Shown here in pieces: positions 17,092 to 25,832 of a stretch of 46,022 nt of DNA. The stretch is from assembly GCA_927407015.1 (NCBI GenBank), contig CAKMJT010000040.1:1-46022 (forward strand), read 5' to 3'. A program made the translations under genes and the position numbers. How positions within the stretch are numbered: the first letter of the stretch is position 1; every line of letters starts with the position of its first letter. The DNA comes from an uncultured Proteiniphilum sp. GTDB taxonomy: Bacteria; Bacteroidota; Bacteroidia; Bacteroidales; Dysgonomonadaceae. Below the pieces are notes generated by a model. The model had not been told where the DNA came from, did not search any database, and was given only the letters and a program-made list of their open reading frames with translations.

Positions 17092-17301
17092 ATCAATACT
17101 TTTATGTTTTGATGTCCCGCATACTTTTCCGGCGTTCGTTTTTGGCATCCGCGCTACAAGCTACGCTTTACAAGCTTTCATTCGAAAAATCAAGTATACA
17201 GAACTGCCCATTAGACTACAAACGTACGAAAAAGATTAAAGCGATCCATCACATTTAGAAAAAAACAAGTCCATATATTTTATTTATCACTTAAAAACCA
17301 T

Positions 17302-17309
17302 TACTTTTG
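17302..17309 (+). promoter_or_regulatory. -7 box TACTTTTG for TPR protein-ribH unit
   Basis: TACTTTTG matches TAnnTTTG and lies 37 bases before the TPR-protein ATG at 17346. The expected -33 position is AT-rich, but no exact TTTG is found at 19-21 bases. Confidence 0.55.
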
Positions 17310-17345
17310 CAACTCAAAAAATAAACGTACCTTTTTTATAAAAAT

Positions 17346-18050
17346 ATGTCTGCAAAAAAAACAACAGAGTCGAAGGCTGAAAAAAACTTCGAAAATATCG
17401 GGGAAGCATTGACCACTTCTGAACAGTTCCTGGAAAAAAACCAGAGATCCATTTTAATCGGATTGCTCATCGTCGTGATTGCAGTAGGAGCGTTTCTGGC
17501 TTACCACTATTTATACAGGGCACCCCGCAACGATAAAGCACAGGTTGCCATTTTCAAGGGTGAGCGCTATTTTCAGGAAGGAGCCGATTCATTGGCTCTG
17601 TTTGGCAATGGGAACGATTATATCGGATTTGAATCGATCATTGACCAGTACAGGGGGACCAAGACAGCAGACCTTGCCCGGGCTTATGCAGGCATAACCT
17701 ATAACCGGTTGGGCAATAACGAAAAAGCACTGGAACATCTGAAAAAGTTCGAGGGAGGTGATCTGTTGATCACACCGGCCGTTACCGGTGCTATTGGCGA
17801 TGTCTATATGAATATGGGAAAAACGGAAGAGGCTATAACCCATTTTCTCAAAGCGGCCAAAGAAGCTGACGACGAGATGCTCAGCCCCATCTATTACAAA
17901 AAGGCCGGAGAGGCATACCTGAGTAATGCCAACTATGATAAAGCCATTGAGATATTCACCCAGATCAGGGAAAACTACTATAATTCGCCCGAAGCACAGG
18001 AAGCCAACAAGTTTATCCAGCAGGCTGAATTGCACAAAGAAACGAAATAA
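17346..18050 (+). CDS. Membrane-anchored TPR protein (YfgM-like architecture)
   Basis: The 234-residue protein has a charged cytoplasmic N-terminus (1-34), one membrane helix (about 35-55, RSILIGLLIVVIAVGAFLAYHYL) and an exported domain of TPR-like repeats (YNRLGNNEKALEHLKKF, YMNMGKTEEAITHFLKAA, YLSNANYDKAIEIFTQI). This matches the single-helix-plus-TPR layout of YfgM/CpoB-like proteins, which act as scaffolds for envelope assembly or secretion. Only 2 bases separate its stop from the ribH start, so the two are translated together. Confidence 0.85.
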   Translation: MSAKKTTESKAEKNFENIGEALTTSEQFLEKNQRSILIGLLIVVIAVGAFLAYHYLYRAPRNDKAQVAIFKGERYFQEGADSLALFGNGNDYIGFESIIDQYRGTKTADLARAYAGITYNRLGNNEKALEHLKKFEGGDLLITPAVTGAIGDVYMNMGKTEEAITHFLKAAKEADDEMLSPIYYKKAGEAYLSNANYDKAIEIFTQIRENYYNSPEAQEANKFIQQAELHKETK

Positions 18051-18052
18051 GC

Positions 18053-18544
18053 ATGGCAACGGAACTTCAGAATCTTTCGTCGTATGATCCCACTTCGGTT
18101 CCCTCAGGAAAAGGGAAGCGAATAGGTATTGTGGTCTCGGAATGGAATTACTTCGTGACAGGAAGCCTGCTGCGTGGTGCATATGATACACTGGTGAAAT
18201 TCGGTGTGGAAAGTGAAGACATTATCGTGGAGCATGTACCGGGAAGTTTTGAACTCACCCACGGGGCAAAAATACTGATAGAGAAAGCAAATGTAGACAG
18301 TGTAATTATTCTTGGGTGTGTCATCCAGGGGGAGACCCCCCACTTTACATTTGTCTGCGACAGTGTAACACAAGGGACTACTCAATTGAACCTTCAGTAT
18401 CATATTCCTGTTGTATTCGGTCTGCTGACCGCCAACACGCTCGATCAGGCAAAAGCCAGAGCCGGTGGAAGACACGGCAACAAAGGAGATGAAGCAGCCA
18501 TCACGGCCTTAAAAATGATCGCTCTTCAATCGAAATACAAATAA
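18053..18544 (+). CDS. ribH: 6,7-dimethyl-8-ribityllumazine synthase
   Basis: The 163-residue enzyme condenses 5-amino-6-ribitylaminouracil with 3,4-dihydroxy-2-butanone-4-phosphate in riboflavin synthesis. Visible motifs are IGIVVSEWNYFVTGSLLRGA (substrate-binding Trp-Asn), HVPGSFELTHGAK and GCVIQGETPHF with the catalytic His at 97. It follows the TPR membrane protein with no room for its own promoter. No FMN riboswitch-like leader is present; the other rib genes are not in the window. Confidence 0.96.
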   Translation: MATELQNLSSYDPTSVPSGKGKRIGIVVSEWNYFVTGSLLRGAYDTLVKFGVESEDIIVEHVPGSFELTHGAKILIEKANVDSVIILGCVIQGETPHFTFVCDSVTQGTTQLNLQYHIPVVFGLLTANTLDQAKARAGGRHGNKGDEAAITALKMIALQSKYK

Positions 18545-18550
18545 TTGTAT

Positions 18551-18558
18551 TATCTTTG
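18551..18558 (+). promoter_or_regulatory. -7 box TATCTTTG for the tRNA-Tyr/tRNA-Gly unit
   Basis: TATCTTTG fits TAnnTTTG exactly and ends 17 bases before the first base of tRNA-Tyr, the distance expected for a short precursor leader. It starts 7 bases after the ribH stop codon. Confidence 0.6.
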
Positions 18559-18575
18559 AGTCTCTGAAAAAACCC

Positions 18576-18657
18576 GGGCAGTTACCAGAGTGGCCAAATG
18601 GGGCTGACTGTAACTCAGCTGGCTTAGCCTTCGGTGGTTCGAATCCATCACTGCCCA
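18576..18657 (+). tRNA. tRNA-Tyr (anticodon GTA)
   Basis: The acceptor arms GGGCAGT and ACTGCCC pair over 7 bp. The anticodon stem GCTGA/TCAGC encloses CTGTAAC, giving anticodon GTA. A long variable arm identifies a class II tRNA-Tyr, and GGTTCGAATCC is the T arm. The discriminator A is followed by CAA, so CCA is not fully encoded and must be added enzymatically. It is co-transcribed with the tRNA-Gly downstream. Confidence 0.96.
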
Positions 18658-18659
18658 CA

Positions 18660-18732
18660 AAGTTTGATGTGATAATTTGATTATGAGGTGATTGAATCAA
18701 CAAATCAGCACAGTGTTAAATCATCAAATCAA
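18660..18732. repeat. Low-complexity TTTGATGTGATAATTTGAT tract between the tRNAs
   Basis: The spacer between the two tRNA genes is made of imperfect TTTGATG/AATCATCAAATCA words, some in inverted order, resembling the tract at 13019-13060. The inverted words could form weak hairpins in the tRNA precursor. Confidence 0.4.
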
Positions 18733-18736
18733 TTTC

Positions 18737-18809
18737 GCGGAAGTAGCTCAGTCGATAGAGCATTAGCCTTCCAAGCTGAGGGTCGCGGGTTTGAGTCCCG
18801 TCTTCCGCT
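18737..18809 (+). tRNA. tRNA-Gly (anticodon TCC)
   Basis: GCGGAAG pairs with CTTCCGC in the acceptor stem, the D arm is AGCTCAGTCGATAGAGC, and the anticodon loop CTTCCAA gives TCC. The T arm is GCGGGTTTGAGTCCCGT. The discriminator is T and CCA is not encoded. A strong terminator follows within 4 bases. Confidence 0.96.
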
Positions 18810-18812
18810 CTC

Positions 18813-18846
18813 AAAAGGAAGTAACAGAAAGGTTACTTCCTTTTTT
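18813..18846 (+). terminator. Rho-independent terminator after tRNA-Gly
   Basis: A perfect 13-bp stem (18813-18825 with 18832-18844, AAAAGGAAGTAAC/GTTACTTCCTTTT) with a 6-base loop runs into a T tract. It should end the tRNA transcript only 20 bases before the GTG start chosen for the MATE gene. Confidence 0.9.
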
Positions 18847-18865
18847 CATCTGCAATAAGAGCCAC

Positions 18866-20236
18866 GTGGAGGAGCATCATTTACACACACCTGCCATTCG
18901 CGATCTGACACAGGGTGGCATATTCCGCCGGCTGATTTCGCTGGCGCTGCCGCTGATGGCGATCAGTTTCATTCAGATGGCCTACAATCTGGTGGATATT
19001 ATCTGGATAGGCCGGTTGGGCAGCAAATCGGTTGCGGCTGTAGGTTCCGTGGGCATGCTGATGTGGATGATGAACTCAATGGCACTTATATCCAAGGTGA
19101 GCGCGGAGATTTCCATCGGACAATCTATCGGTGCACGGCGACTGAACCAGGCATCGATATATGCCTCTCACACCACCACCATCGCCATCATCCTCGGCAT
19201 CACTTTCGGTCTGTTTTTTTTCGCATTTCCTCACCTTTACGTTTCTTTTTTCAAGCTGGAGAACGATATTGCCGTGGAAGCCGGCGGCTACCTGCGGGTT
19301 ATCTCGCTGGGGCTTCCCTTCGTCTTTCTCACGCTCAACTTTTCCGGTATTTACATCGGATCAGGACGGAGTGACATCCCTTTCTATTTCAATGGCGCCG
19401 GTCTGGTGCTGAACATTATCCTCGACCCTCTCCTCATTTTCGGTATAGGACCCTTCCCCGGGATGGGGGCAGAGGGAGCAGCGCTGGCAACAATCCTGTC
19501 ACAGGGAGTATTGTTTATGCTGTTTGTCTTCCATTTGAAAAGAAGAAACGGTCTGCTGGCCAGGTTCCCTTTCCTGATACGTCCACGCAGACGATACACC
19601 CTTAATATCCTGAAACTGGGTCTGCCCGTCGCCGCGATGAATGTCTATTTTGCCTTTATCAATATGAACCTTGCCCGCATTGCCTCTATTTACGGAGGAT
19701 ATCTGGGTGTGACGAGCCAGACCACGGGTGGTCAGATTGAAGGCATTATGTGGAATACATCTTCCGGTTTTTCAACTGCGTTGGGAAGTTTTGTGGCACA
19801 GAATTTTGCGGCGCGAAAAATTGACAGGGCCAATAGTGCATTCCGTTACACCCTGCTGATGATGGGATCTTTGGGGATTCTTGTCACAGCGGCATTTATG
19901 CTTCACGGGGAGGCCATTTTCTCTCTGTTCGTCCCCGAGAAAGCTGCCTATGAAGCAGGAGGCAACTATCTGATGATTATTGGTGTGTCTCAGCTTTTCA
20001 TGATGCTGGAGTTGACGACACAGGGGATGTTTAACGGTCTGGGCAGGACCTCACCGCCTGCGGTCATCAGTATCATCTTGAACACTATACGCATACCCAT
20101 GGCGATGATCATGGCGTCTCAGATGGGTGTTGCCGGTGTTTGGTGGGCTATCTCCATCTCGACGCTTTTTAAGGGGAGTATCCTGTTTGTTTGGTATATG
20201 ATACTTCAGAGGAGTTTGTCAAAACACTGCAATTGA
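18866..20236 (+). CDS. MATE-family multidrug/toxin efflux transporter
   Basis: The protein has about 12 hydrophobic segments and the MATE pattern RDLTQGGIFRRLISLALPLM near its N-terminus, then YNLVDIIWIGRLGSKSVAAVG. MATE proteins export cationic drugs or metabolites using Na+ or H+ gradients; the substrate is unknown. The frame extends back into tRNA-Gly, but the conserved domain begins near residue 10 if GTG 18866 is used (456 residues), and no ATG lies nearby. The 5' end sits right after the tRNA terminator, with no -7 box between, so expression may depend on read-through. It ends 13 bases from the convergent lipoprotein gene. Confidence 0.88.
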   Translation: MEEHHLHTPAIRDLTQGGIFRRLISLALPLMAISFIQMAYNLVDIIWIGRLGSKSVAAVGSVGMLMWMMNSMALISKVSAEISIGQSIGARRLNQASIYASHTTTIAIILGITFGLFFFAFPHLYVSFFKLENDIAVEAGGYLRVISLGLPFVFLTLNFSGIYIGSGRSDIPFYFNGAGLVLNIILDPLLIFGIGPFPGMGAEGAALATILSQGVLFMLFVFHLKRRNGLLARFPFLIRPRRRYTLNILKLGLPVAAMNVYFAFINMNLARIASIYGGYLGVTSQTTGGQIEGIMWNTSSGFSTALGSFVAQNFAARKIDRANSAFRYTLLMMGSLGILVTAAFMLHGEAIFSLFVPEKAAYEAGGNYLMIIGVSQLFMMLELTTQGMFNGLGRTSPPAVISIILNTIRIPMAMIMASQMGVAGVWWAISISTLFKGSILFVWYMILQRSLSKHCN

Positions 20237-20249
20237 TATAGGGTCACGA

Positions 20250-20813
20250 TTACCTCTTCAAATAAATGATCCAGTACCAATCCTCTGGATCCCCTACTCC
20301 CACGCTGGGTGTATAGCGGAACAGCTTCACTTTTTGCGAAGGGTTCGTTCTCAGATATTCCCTCGTCTTCACCAGGTTCTGGACGGCAAACCATGCATCA
20401 TCGTAAACCAAATCCAGATTCTGGGGATTGAAAACATCCTCGAAGCCATTGACAGGATAGACAAAATCTTCCGTCAGTAAACGGTCGAACTTACGGGCCG
20501 GTTCCAATTTTTCCGGATAACGCATCTTTCCTAACCCCATCCAATGAATTGTCCCCTCAAACAGCGGCTCATTCAGTTCCTTGTATCGCAATTTCACATA
20601 ACCGAAATCGCCCGGTTCTTTGTACTCATTTTCAATGGTGAAATCGTCGGTGAATCGCGAAAAATGAAATTCAGTTCCACCTTCAAAGCGGTTTGTGGTA
20701 TAATCAACCTTCAACATTAGCACCTGTCCGGGGGTATCATCAACAAACATATTTTCCGAGTTACAACCCAACAACAGACCCGCAAACAACAGGAATAAAA
20801 CTTTTGCCTTCAT
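20250..20813 (-). CDS. Lipoprotein of unknown function
   Basis: The 187-residue protein has a lipoprotein signal (MKAKVLFLLFAGLLLGCNSE, acylated Cys about residue 17). The mature part contains TTNRFEGGTEFHF, many aromatic residues and a C-terminal DWYWIIYLKR, suggesting a beta-rich exported domain. I do not recognise the family. It is the last gene of the minus-strand series after the alanine dehydrogenase-family gene, with a 92-base gap, and converges with the MATE gene. Confidence 0.75.
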   Translation of the reverse strand: MKAKVLFLLFAGLLLGCNSENMFVDDTPGQVLMLKVDYTTNRFEGGTEFHFSRFTDDFTIENEYKEPGDFGYVKLRYKELNEPLFEGTIHWMGLGKMRYPEKLEPARKFDRLLTEDFVYPVNGFEDVFNPQNLDLVYDDAWFAVQNLVKTREYLRTNPSQKVKLFRYTPSVGVGDPEDWYWIIYLKR

Positions 20814-20905
20814 TTGATTCGTTTTTTCATACGGGTTAATAAATCTGTAATATGAAACTGTTTAAAATGAGAAAGTCATATACACCCGGTAGCTGTACAT
20901 CGATA

Positions 20906-22111
20906 TCAGTACCCATGCAGGAAAAGACCGATGTCCGACACCGGATAATTGAAATGGTTGGCCACGTAGGAGTTAACCATTTTACCCGCGTACATATAAA
21001 AACCCGATGCAAACCCTCTGTCGAACCGGGCAAAATGGGCAATGCCGCCACAATCGCCCATGGCGGTGAACATCGAAAGGAAGATGTTGCTCAGGGCGAT
21101 GGAGGCGGTGCGTGCCACGCGTGAACTGAGGCTCATCTCACAAAAGTGCAGCACCCCGAATTTCTCAAAAACAACAGGATGATCAGGCAGGCAGGCTTCC
21201 ATGGTAGTCTCAAAACAGCCTCCCTGCGCCATTCGAAGATCGATAATCAGGGAACCCTTTTTCATCTCACGGATCAGGTCGTCCGAGATACGGTAAAAAT
21301 GGGTTTTATTGATATACTGCATCGCTCCTATCACTACATCAGCCGACCGGAATACATTTTTCAGCACATTAGGCTGAAGCGTTGAGGTGAAGACAGGACT
21401 CCCCAGTTCATGACGGATAGAGCGCAGCTTCACGATATCGTTGTCGAACACCTTGACCGAAGCACCCAGTGCCAGTGCGGCGCGGGCAGCCATGGTGCCG
21501 GCCACACCGGCTCCGATGATGACCACTTCGGTGGGAGAAATACCCGGCACACCCCCCAGCAATATTCCTTTTCCACCGTGGGTATTGCTTAGCAGTTCAG
21601 CGGCCAGGGTAATAGAGGATACTCCTTCAATCTCGGAGATCGACGTCACAAAGGGTGAGATACCGGTACTATCCGTGAGAAGCTCGTAAGCAAGTGCATT
21701 GATCCGTTTTTCGGACATCAGCTCCAGCAACGGGGTAGACAATTTGTGCAGGTAAAGGAAAGAAAAAACAGTTGTTTTCGGCCGCATCATCCCCACCTCT
21801 TGCAAGGTAGGGGGCATAATTTTCAGGATCAGGTCGGCCTGAAAAACCTCCTCTGCTGTTTGCATAATCTCAGCACCCGATTCGGCATAATAACGGTCGG
21901 AGTAATGGATGGTGAGGCCTGCTCCCGCTTCCATCAACACACGATAACCCGCCGCGACCAACAGGGAGACAGTTTCGGGTGTCAGCGCCAGTCGTTTCTC
22001 TGCATCCTGATTTTCTTTCGGGATACCTACCACCATTGAGACTTTCTGCATCTCAATCTTCTGTAGTAATTCACGCACGAAAAAAGACGTGCTTTTTTGG
22101 GAGTCGTACAT
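20906..22111 (-). CDS. Alanine dehydrogenase / pyridine nucleotide transhydrogenase-family enzyme
   Basis: The 401-residue protein has the AlaDH/PNT N-terminal domain (VGIPKENQDAEKRLALTPETV, then GAGLTIHYSDRYYAESGAEI) and the NAD-binding domain with VVIIGAGVAGTMAARAALALGASVKVFD. It should reversibly convert L-alanine to pyruvate and ammonia with NAD, though some Bacteroidota homologues are annotated only to family level. It is longer than classical Ald (about 370) because of ~25 extra N-terminal residues; an internal ATG (MQKVSM) is a possible alternative start. It follows aroK with a 4-base gap, so the two are co-transcribed. Confidence 0.83.
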   Translation of the reverse strand: MYDSQKSTSFFVRELLQKIEMQKVSMVVGIPKENQDAEKRLALTPETVSLLVAAGYRVLMEAGAGLTIHYSDRYYAESGAEIMQTAEEVFQADLILKIMPPTLQEVGMMRPKTTVFSFLYLHKLSTPLLELMSEKRINALAYELLTDSTGISPFVTSISEIEGVSSITLAAELLSNTHGGKGILLGGVPGISPTEVVIIGAGVAGTMAARAALALGASVKVFDNDIVKLRSIRHELGSPVFTSTLQPNVLKNVFRSADVVIGAMQYINKTHFYRISDDLIREMKKGSLIIDLRMAQGGCFETTMEACLPDHPVVFEKFGVLHFCEMSLSSRVARTASIALSNIFLSMFTAMGDCGGIAHFARFDRGFASGFYMYAGKMVNSYVANHFNYPVSDIGLFLHGY

Positions 22112-22115
22112 GGTC

Positions 22116-22652
22116 CTATTTCTTTCTGTTGCTCAATAGATGCTCAATGCCTTTCACCGTCACCTGAACCTCTTCTTTTGTAATCATATGCATGGTCTGG
22201 TAAACGATATGAGCCTTATTGTAATAACGTTCTCTTTGTGCCAAATGTTCCCTGATGAATGGGATAAGGTCCTCTTTTGATTTACCGGCAATTAACGGCC
22301 GCACATTCTTTGAAGCCAGCAGGCGTGTTGCAAGTTCTTCGGGTTCGGCCCTGATATAGATGGTTGTACCGGCCTCATTCATCACCTCCATATTATCGTA
22401 GAAGCAGGGTGCTCCACCCCCGGTAGAGACCACCACATCCTCAAATGCTGCCACCTCGCGCACAGCCTGCCGTTCCAATTCACGGAACCCATCTTCACCC
22501 TTCTCTGCAAAAAGTTCGGTGATGGTCTTTCGGAATTTGTTCTGGATATAGGCATCCAGATCGATGAACGTAAGTGAAAGAGACTTGGCCAGCCTTTTCC
22601 CCACGGTGGTTTTACCCGATCCCATGTATCCTACGATAAAAATGCGTTTCAT
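22116..22652 (-). CDS. aroK: Shikimate kinase AroK
   Basis: The 178-residue protein phosphorylates shikimate at the 3-hydroxyl in chorismate synthesis. It shows the Walker A loop GYMGSGKTTVGKRLA (residues ~8-22), the FIDLDAYIQ shikimate-binding Asp segment, and STGGGAPCF. Length is typical. Its upstream spacer (22653-22827) is filled by two degenerate repeat tracts and ends in an A-run before the ATG. Confidence 0.95.
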   Translation of the reverse strand: MKRIFIVGYMGSGKTTVGKRLAKSLSLTFIDLDAYIQNKFRKTITELFAEKGEDGFRELERQAVREVAAFEDVVVSTGGGAPCFYDNMEVMNEAGTTIYIRAEPEELATRLLASKNVRPLIAGKSKEDLIPFIREHLAQRERYYNKAHIVYQTMHMITKEEVQVTVKGIEHLLSNRKK

Positions 22653-22661
22653 TTTTTTTAG

Positions 22662-22708
22662 TTATACGTTTTAAGCGGTAAGTTGTAAGTTGTAAGTTGT
22701 AAGCTTTT
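22662..22708. repeat. TAAGTTGTAAGTTG tract upstream of aroK
   Basis: Words TTTTAAGCGGTAAGTTGTAAG and two further TAAGTTG units form a short imperfect tandem tract, about 10 bases upstream of the aroK start. Nothing else is recognisable in it. Confidence 0.5.
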
Positions 22709-22767
22709 TAGTTGGTCTAATGCTCCATACAGCGGTTTGGAAATTAACGAACAGTGTTCAGCAATTA

Positions 22768-22823
22768 TTTCTGATTTCCGATTTCTGAGTTCTCACTTCT
22801 TATTTCTTATTTCTGATTTCTTG
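22768..22823. repeat. TTTCTGATTTCTGA-type tract at the cls 3' end
   Basis: Seven or so imperfect TTTCTGA/TTTCTTA/TTTCCGA units lie directly behind the cls stop codon, before the aroK leader. The strong pyrimidine bias makes it look like slippage-expanded spacer rather than a gene. Confidence 0.5.
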
Positions 22824-22827
22824 CATT

Positions 22828-24252
22828 CTACAGCAATGGGGCAAAGAGCCGCATGAGCGATTCGAGAAACCGTTTCAAGCGGGGACGCTTCGACCACTCT
22901 CTCAATGACAGAGCCTCGGCACAGCGCTGGTCCTCCACAAAAATATCGTTTGCCACAGCCGCTACCTTCTCATCATAAATAAAAGCCTCCACCTCGAAGT
23001 TCTGTTCGAAACTGCGGGTATCAAAATTGGCTGAACCAATCAGTGTGAGGGAATCATCGAAAAGCATCATTTTCGAATGTAAAAAACCTTTTTCGTATTC
23101 ATAAACCTTCACTCCTGTTCTCAGCATATCCTTGATGTAAGAGCCGGAGGCTGCCTGCACCAGTGCCACATCGGAACGTTTGGATATCATGATGCGCACG
23201 TCTAGACCGCGGATAGCGGCAGCCTGCAGGGCATCGATCATGGCATCTGGAGGCAAAAAATAGGGTGTCTGGAGAAAAATCGATTTTTTTGCTCCGTAAA
23301 TAGCCTGCATGATACCGTGTGATATCTCATTCTCCCCACTCAGCGGCCCGCTGTTCACAATCTGTATGGCACATTCACCGAAGTTTTCCAGTATAGGGAA
23401 ATAATGACGGGAGGTAATCAGTGTTTGTGACACAAAATACCAGTCGATCAGGAAAACAGACTGCAGGCCCTGCACCCCTTTTCCTTCGATCCGGGCATGT
23501 GTATCACGCCATGGTCCCCAGGAACAGCCATGCAGGTAACGGTCGGCGATATTCATCCCTCCCATGTAGCCTATCAGACCGTCGATGACGATAATCTTGC
23601 GGTGCGTCCGGTAATTGAGTCTTGCGGTAAGGGATGGCAGAGACAGTTTTAAGAAAGGTTCGGCCTCGATTCCTGCTTTCCGGAAGTCCTCAAAGTATTT
23701 TTTCTTTGTTTTCCGTGAGCCGAAACTGTCGTAGATGATACGTATCTCCACACCTTCCTCTGCTTTCCTGATGAGTGCCTGCTGTATTTTCTTTCCCAGT
23801 TCATCGTCCTCCAGGATATAATATTCTATGTGGATATGTTTCTTCGCTCTTTCGATATCGGCAAACAGATGGCCGAATTTTTCCTTTCCGCTGGTGAACA
23901 GTTTCACATCGTTACCACCCAGCAGGGGTGTATAATCCATGTTTTGCAGTAGCTTCACCAGGTTGGCATGCTCTTCGGGGAAAAAACCTTCAACCGGCGT
24001 CTCCATCTCACCCAGCGGACGTTTCTTCAGTTTACTGTACATCCGTTTCGATATCACATATCTCTTCGTTGTATCCTGCCCAAAGAAAGCATACCAGATG
24101 ATGCCGACGAATGGCATGAAAACAACCGCCATGATCCATGCTACTGTTTTGATGGGATTCCGGTTCTCGGAAATAACCACCACCACAATACTCACCACGG
24201 TTAGGAAGTAGAGTAACTCGATGATCAGCAGCAATGTATCATTCAGATGCAT
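22828..24252 (-). CDS. cls: Cardiolipin synthase (phospholipase D superfamily)
   Basis: The 474-residue membrane enzyme joins two phosphatidylglycerol molecules to cardiolipin. Two N-terminal membrane helices (about 8-28 and 37-57) are followed by the two HKD motifs: HRKIIVIDGLIGYMGGMNIAD and HSKMMLFDDSLTLIGSANFD. The length and ClsA-like layout (~480 residues) fit. It sits 2 bases after rsgA, so it is part of the frr-rsgA-cls transcript. Confidence 0.94.
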   Translation of the reverse strand: MHLNDTLLLIIELLYFLTVVSIVVVVISENRNPIKTVAWIMAVVFMPFVGIIWYAFFGQDTTKRYVISKRMYSKLKKRPLGEMETPVEGFFPEEHANLVKLLQNMDYTPLLGGNDVKLFTSGKEKFGHLFADIERAKKHIHIEYYILEDDELGKKIQQALIRKAEEGVEIRIIYDSFGSRKTKKKYFEDFRKAGIEAEPFLKLSLPSLTARLNYRTHRKIIVIDGLIGYMGGMNIADRYLHGCSWGPWRDTHARIEGKGVQGLQSVFLIDWYFVSQTLITSRHYFPILENFGECAIQIVNSGPLSGENEISHGIMQAIYGAKKSIFLQTPYFLPPDAMIDALQAAAIRGLDVRIMISKRSDVALVQAASGSYIKDMLRTGVKVYEYEKGFLHSKMMLFDDSLTLIGSANFDTRSFEQNFEVEAFIYDEKVAAVANDIFVEDQRCAEALSLREWSKRPRLKRFLESLMRLFAPLL

Positions 24253-24254
24253 AG

Positions 24255-25217
24255 TTATAATCGATATTTTCCGTCGCTGATGTCTTCCAGAATATTGAGA
24301 TAAGAGTGATAGCGGCTTTCACTGATGTAATGATTTTCCACCGCTTCCCGCACGGCACAATCAGGCTCGTTCAGATGGAGACAGTTGTAATATTTGCATT
24401 TCCCTGAAGTCCTGAATATTTCCGGAAAATAGTGAGACACTTCGGCCGTAACCATATCGATGGTTCCAAATCCTTTGATGCCGGGTGTATCAATGATAAA
24501 TCCTCCATTATCCAGCTCTATCATCTCCGAATAGGTGGTGGTATGCATTCCTTTGTGATGATAGCCGGAGATCTCACCCACTTTTTGCGCTGCATTACGC
24601 TGCAATGCATTCACAATCGTCGATTTTCCTACTCCAGAGTGTCCTGCAAGCAAAACAATGCTCCCGCCGGTAAGCACCTCTAGCTGCTCCCTGCCCTCCC
24701 CTGTCACCATGGATGTGATCAAACAGGGATAGCATATCATGGTATAAAGACGTACCAAACCATTCAGGTAGTCATTCTCTTCCTCGTTGTAGAGGTCCGA
24801 TTTGTTAAAGACAAGTGTTACCGGTACGGAGTAAGCTTCTGCAGTGACGAGAAACCGATCGATAAAGACCGTTGTGGTAACGGGGTGACGCAGTGTGATG
24901 CAGAGTAATGCCCTGTCGATGTTTGCGGCAAGAATATGGGCATGTTTGGAGAGATTAGACGCCTTACGGACGATATAGTTCTTCCTTTTTTCTATATCAG
25001 TGATGAAAGCCGTGCCGTCGGGATTCACATCCATGGTTACCCGGTCACCCACCACCACAGGACTGGTGCTACGGATATCCTTGAGACGCAGATTCCCCTT
25101 TGCCTTGCATATGAGGTCGTTGCCGTTATTATCACGTACCAGATAGGTGTTTCCCGTATTCCTGATGACCAGCCCCATCACCCCTTTCAGGCTGCTTTCA
25201 TTTTCCTCTTTGGCCAT
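24255..25217 (-). CDS. rsgA: Ribosome small-subunit-dependent GTPase RsgA
   Basis: The 320-residue protein is the circularly permuted GTPase that checks late 30S assembly. After an OB-fold domain (~15-80), the G motifs appear in permuted order: FNKSDL (G4), then GHSGVGKSTIVNAL (G1) and IDTPGIKGFG (G3). The C-terminal zinc motif is CKYYNCLHLNEPDC. Its ATG overlaps the frr stop by one base (TAATG), giving translational coupling. Confidence 0.95.
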   Translation of the reverse strand: MAKEENESSLKGVMGLVIRNTGNTYLVRDNNGNDLICKAKGNLRLKDIRSTSPVVVGDRVTMDVNPDGTAFITDIEKRKNYIVRKASNLSKHAHILAANIDRALLCITLRHPVTTTVFIDRFLVTAEAYSVPVTLVFNKSDLYNEEENDYLNGLVRLYTMICYPCLITSMVTGEGREQLEVLTGGSIVLLAGHSGVGKSTIVNALQRNAAQKVGEISGYHHKGMHTTTYSEMIELDNGGFIIDTPGIKGFGTIDMVTAEVSHYFPEIFRTSGKCKYYNCLHLNEPDCAVREAVENHYISESRYHSYLNILEDISDGKYRL

Positions 25218-25774
25218 TAAACGGTAAGGATTTCTTTCTCTTTGTCGGCGAACATCTCATCCACTTTTTTGATATACTTATCGTGCAGCTTCTGCAGTTC
25301 ACTTTCGCCATCCTTCCCCATATCTTCCGGAAGGCCTTCTTTCACCGCCTTCTTCAGCTCGTCGATGCCTTCGCGGCGAGCATTGCGGATGCTGATCTTG
25401 GCCTCTTCGGCTTCATGTTTGGTTTGTTTGACCAGCTGTTTTCTGCGCTCCTCTGTCAACGGGGGTACCCCCAAACGGATCACCTCGCCGTTGTTCTCGG
25501 GAGTGATCCCCACATCGGAATCCTGAATGGCTTTTTCCACCACTTTCAGCATCTGTTTTTCCCAAGGTTGCACCATGATGGTCTTGGCGTCGGGGGTGGT
25601 AACGGTTGCCACATTCGACAGGGGAACGAGACTACCGTAATAGTCCACGCGGATACCGTCGAGGATCCGTGCGTTGGCACGTCCGGCACGGATGCGTGAG
25701 AAAGTCTCATCCAAAAATTCGAGGGTCATTTGCATTTTTTCCTCAGCCTCTTTTCTGATTGTCGTTGTATCCAT
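25217..25774 (-). CDS. frr: Ribosome recycling factor
   Basis: I start at ATG 25774 (185 residues, the usual length); an ATG at 25804 would add 10 unrelated residues. The protein splits post-termination ribosomes with EF-G. RRF motifs [28 protein letters not shown] and [23 protein letters not shown] are present. It lies 58 bases after pyrH, the conserved pyrH-frr pair, and overlaps rsgA by one base. Confidence 0.96.
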   Translation of the reverse strand: MDTTTIRKEAEEKMQMTLEFLDETFSRIRAGRANARILDGIRVDYYGSLVPLSNVATVTTPDAKTIMVQPWEKQMLKVVEKAIQDSDVGITPENNGEVIRLGVPPLTEERRKQLVKQTKHEAEEAKISIRNARREGIDELKKAVKEGLPEDMGKDGESELQKLHDKYIKKVDEMFADKEKEILTV

Positions 25775-25832
25775 AACTATCCTGTTTTCTTGTTTGATGA
25801 ACAAAAATAGTGAAAAATATTGTAAAAAACAC

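Noticed and set aside
17953..18060. Riboflavin (FMN) riboswitch before ribH
   Set aside because: ribH starts 2 bases after the TPR-protein gene, leaving no leader for an aptamer.
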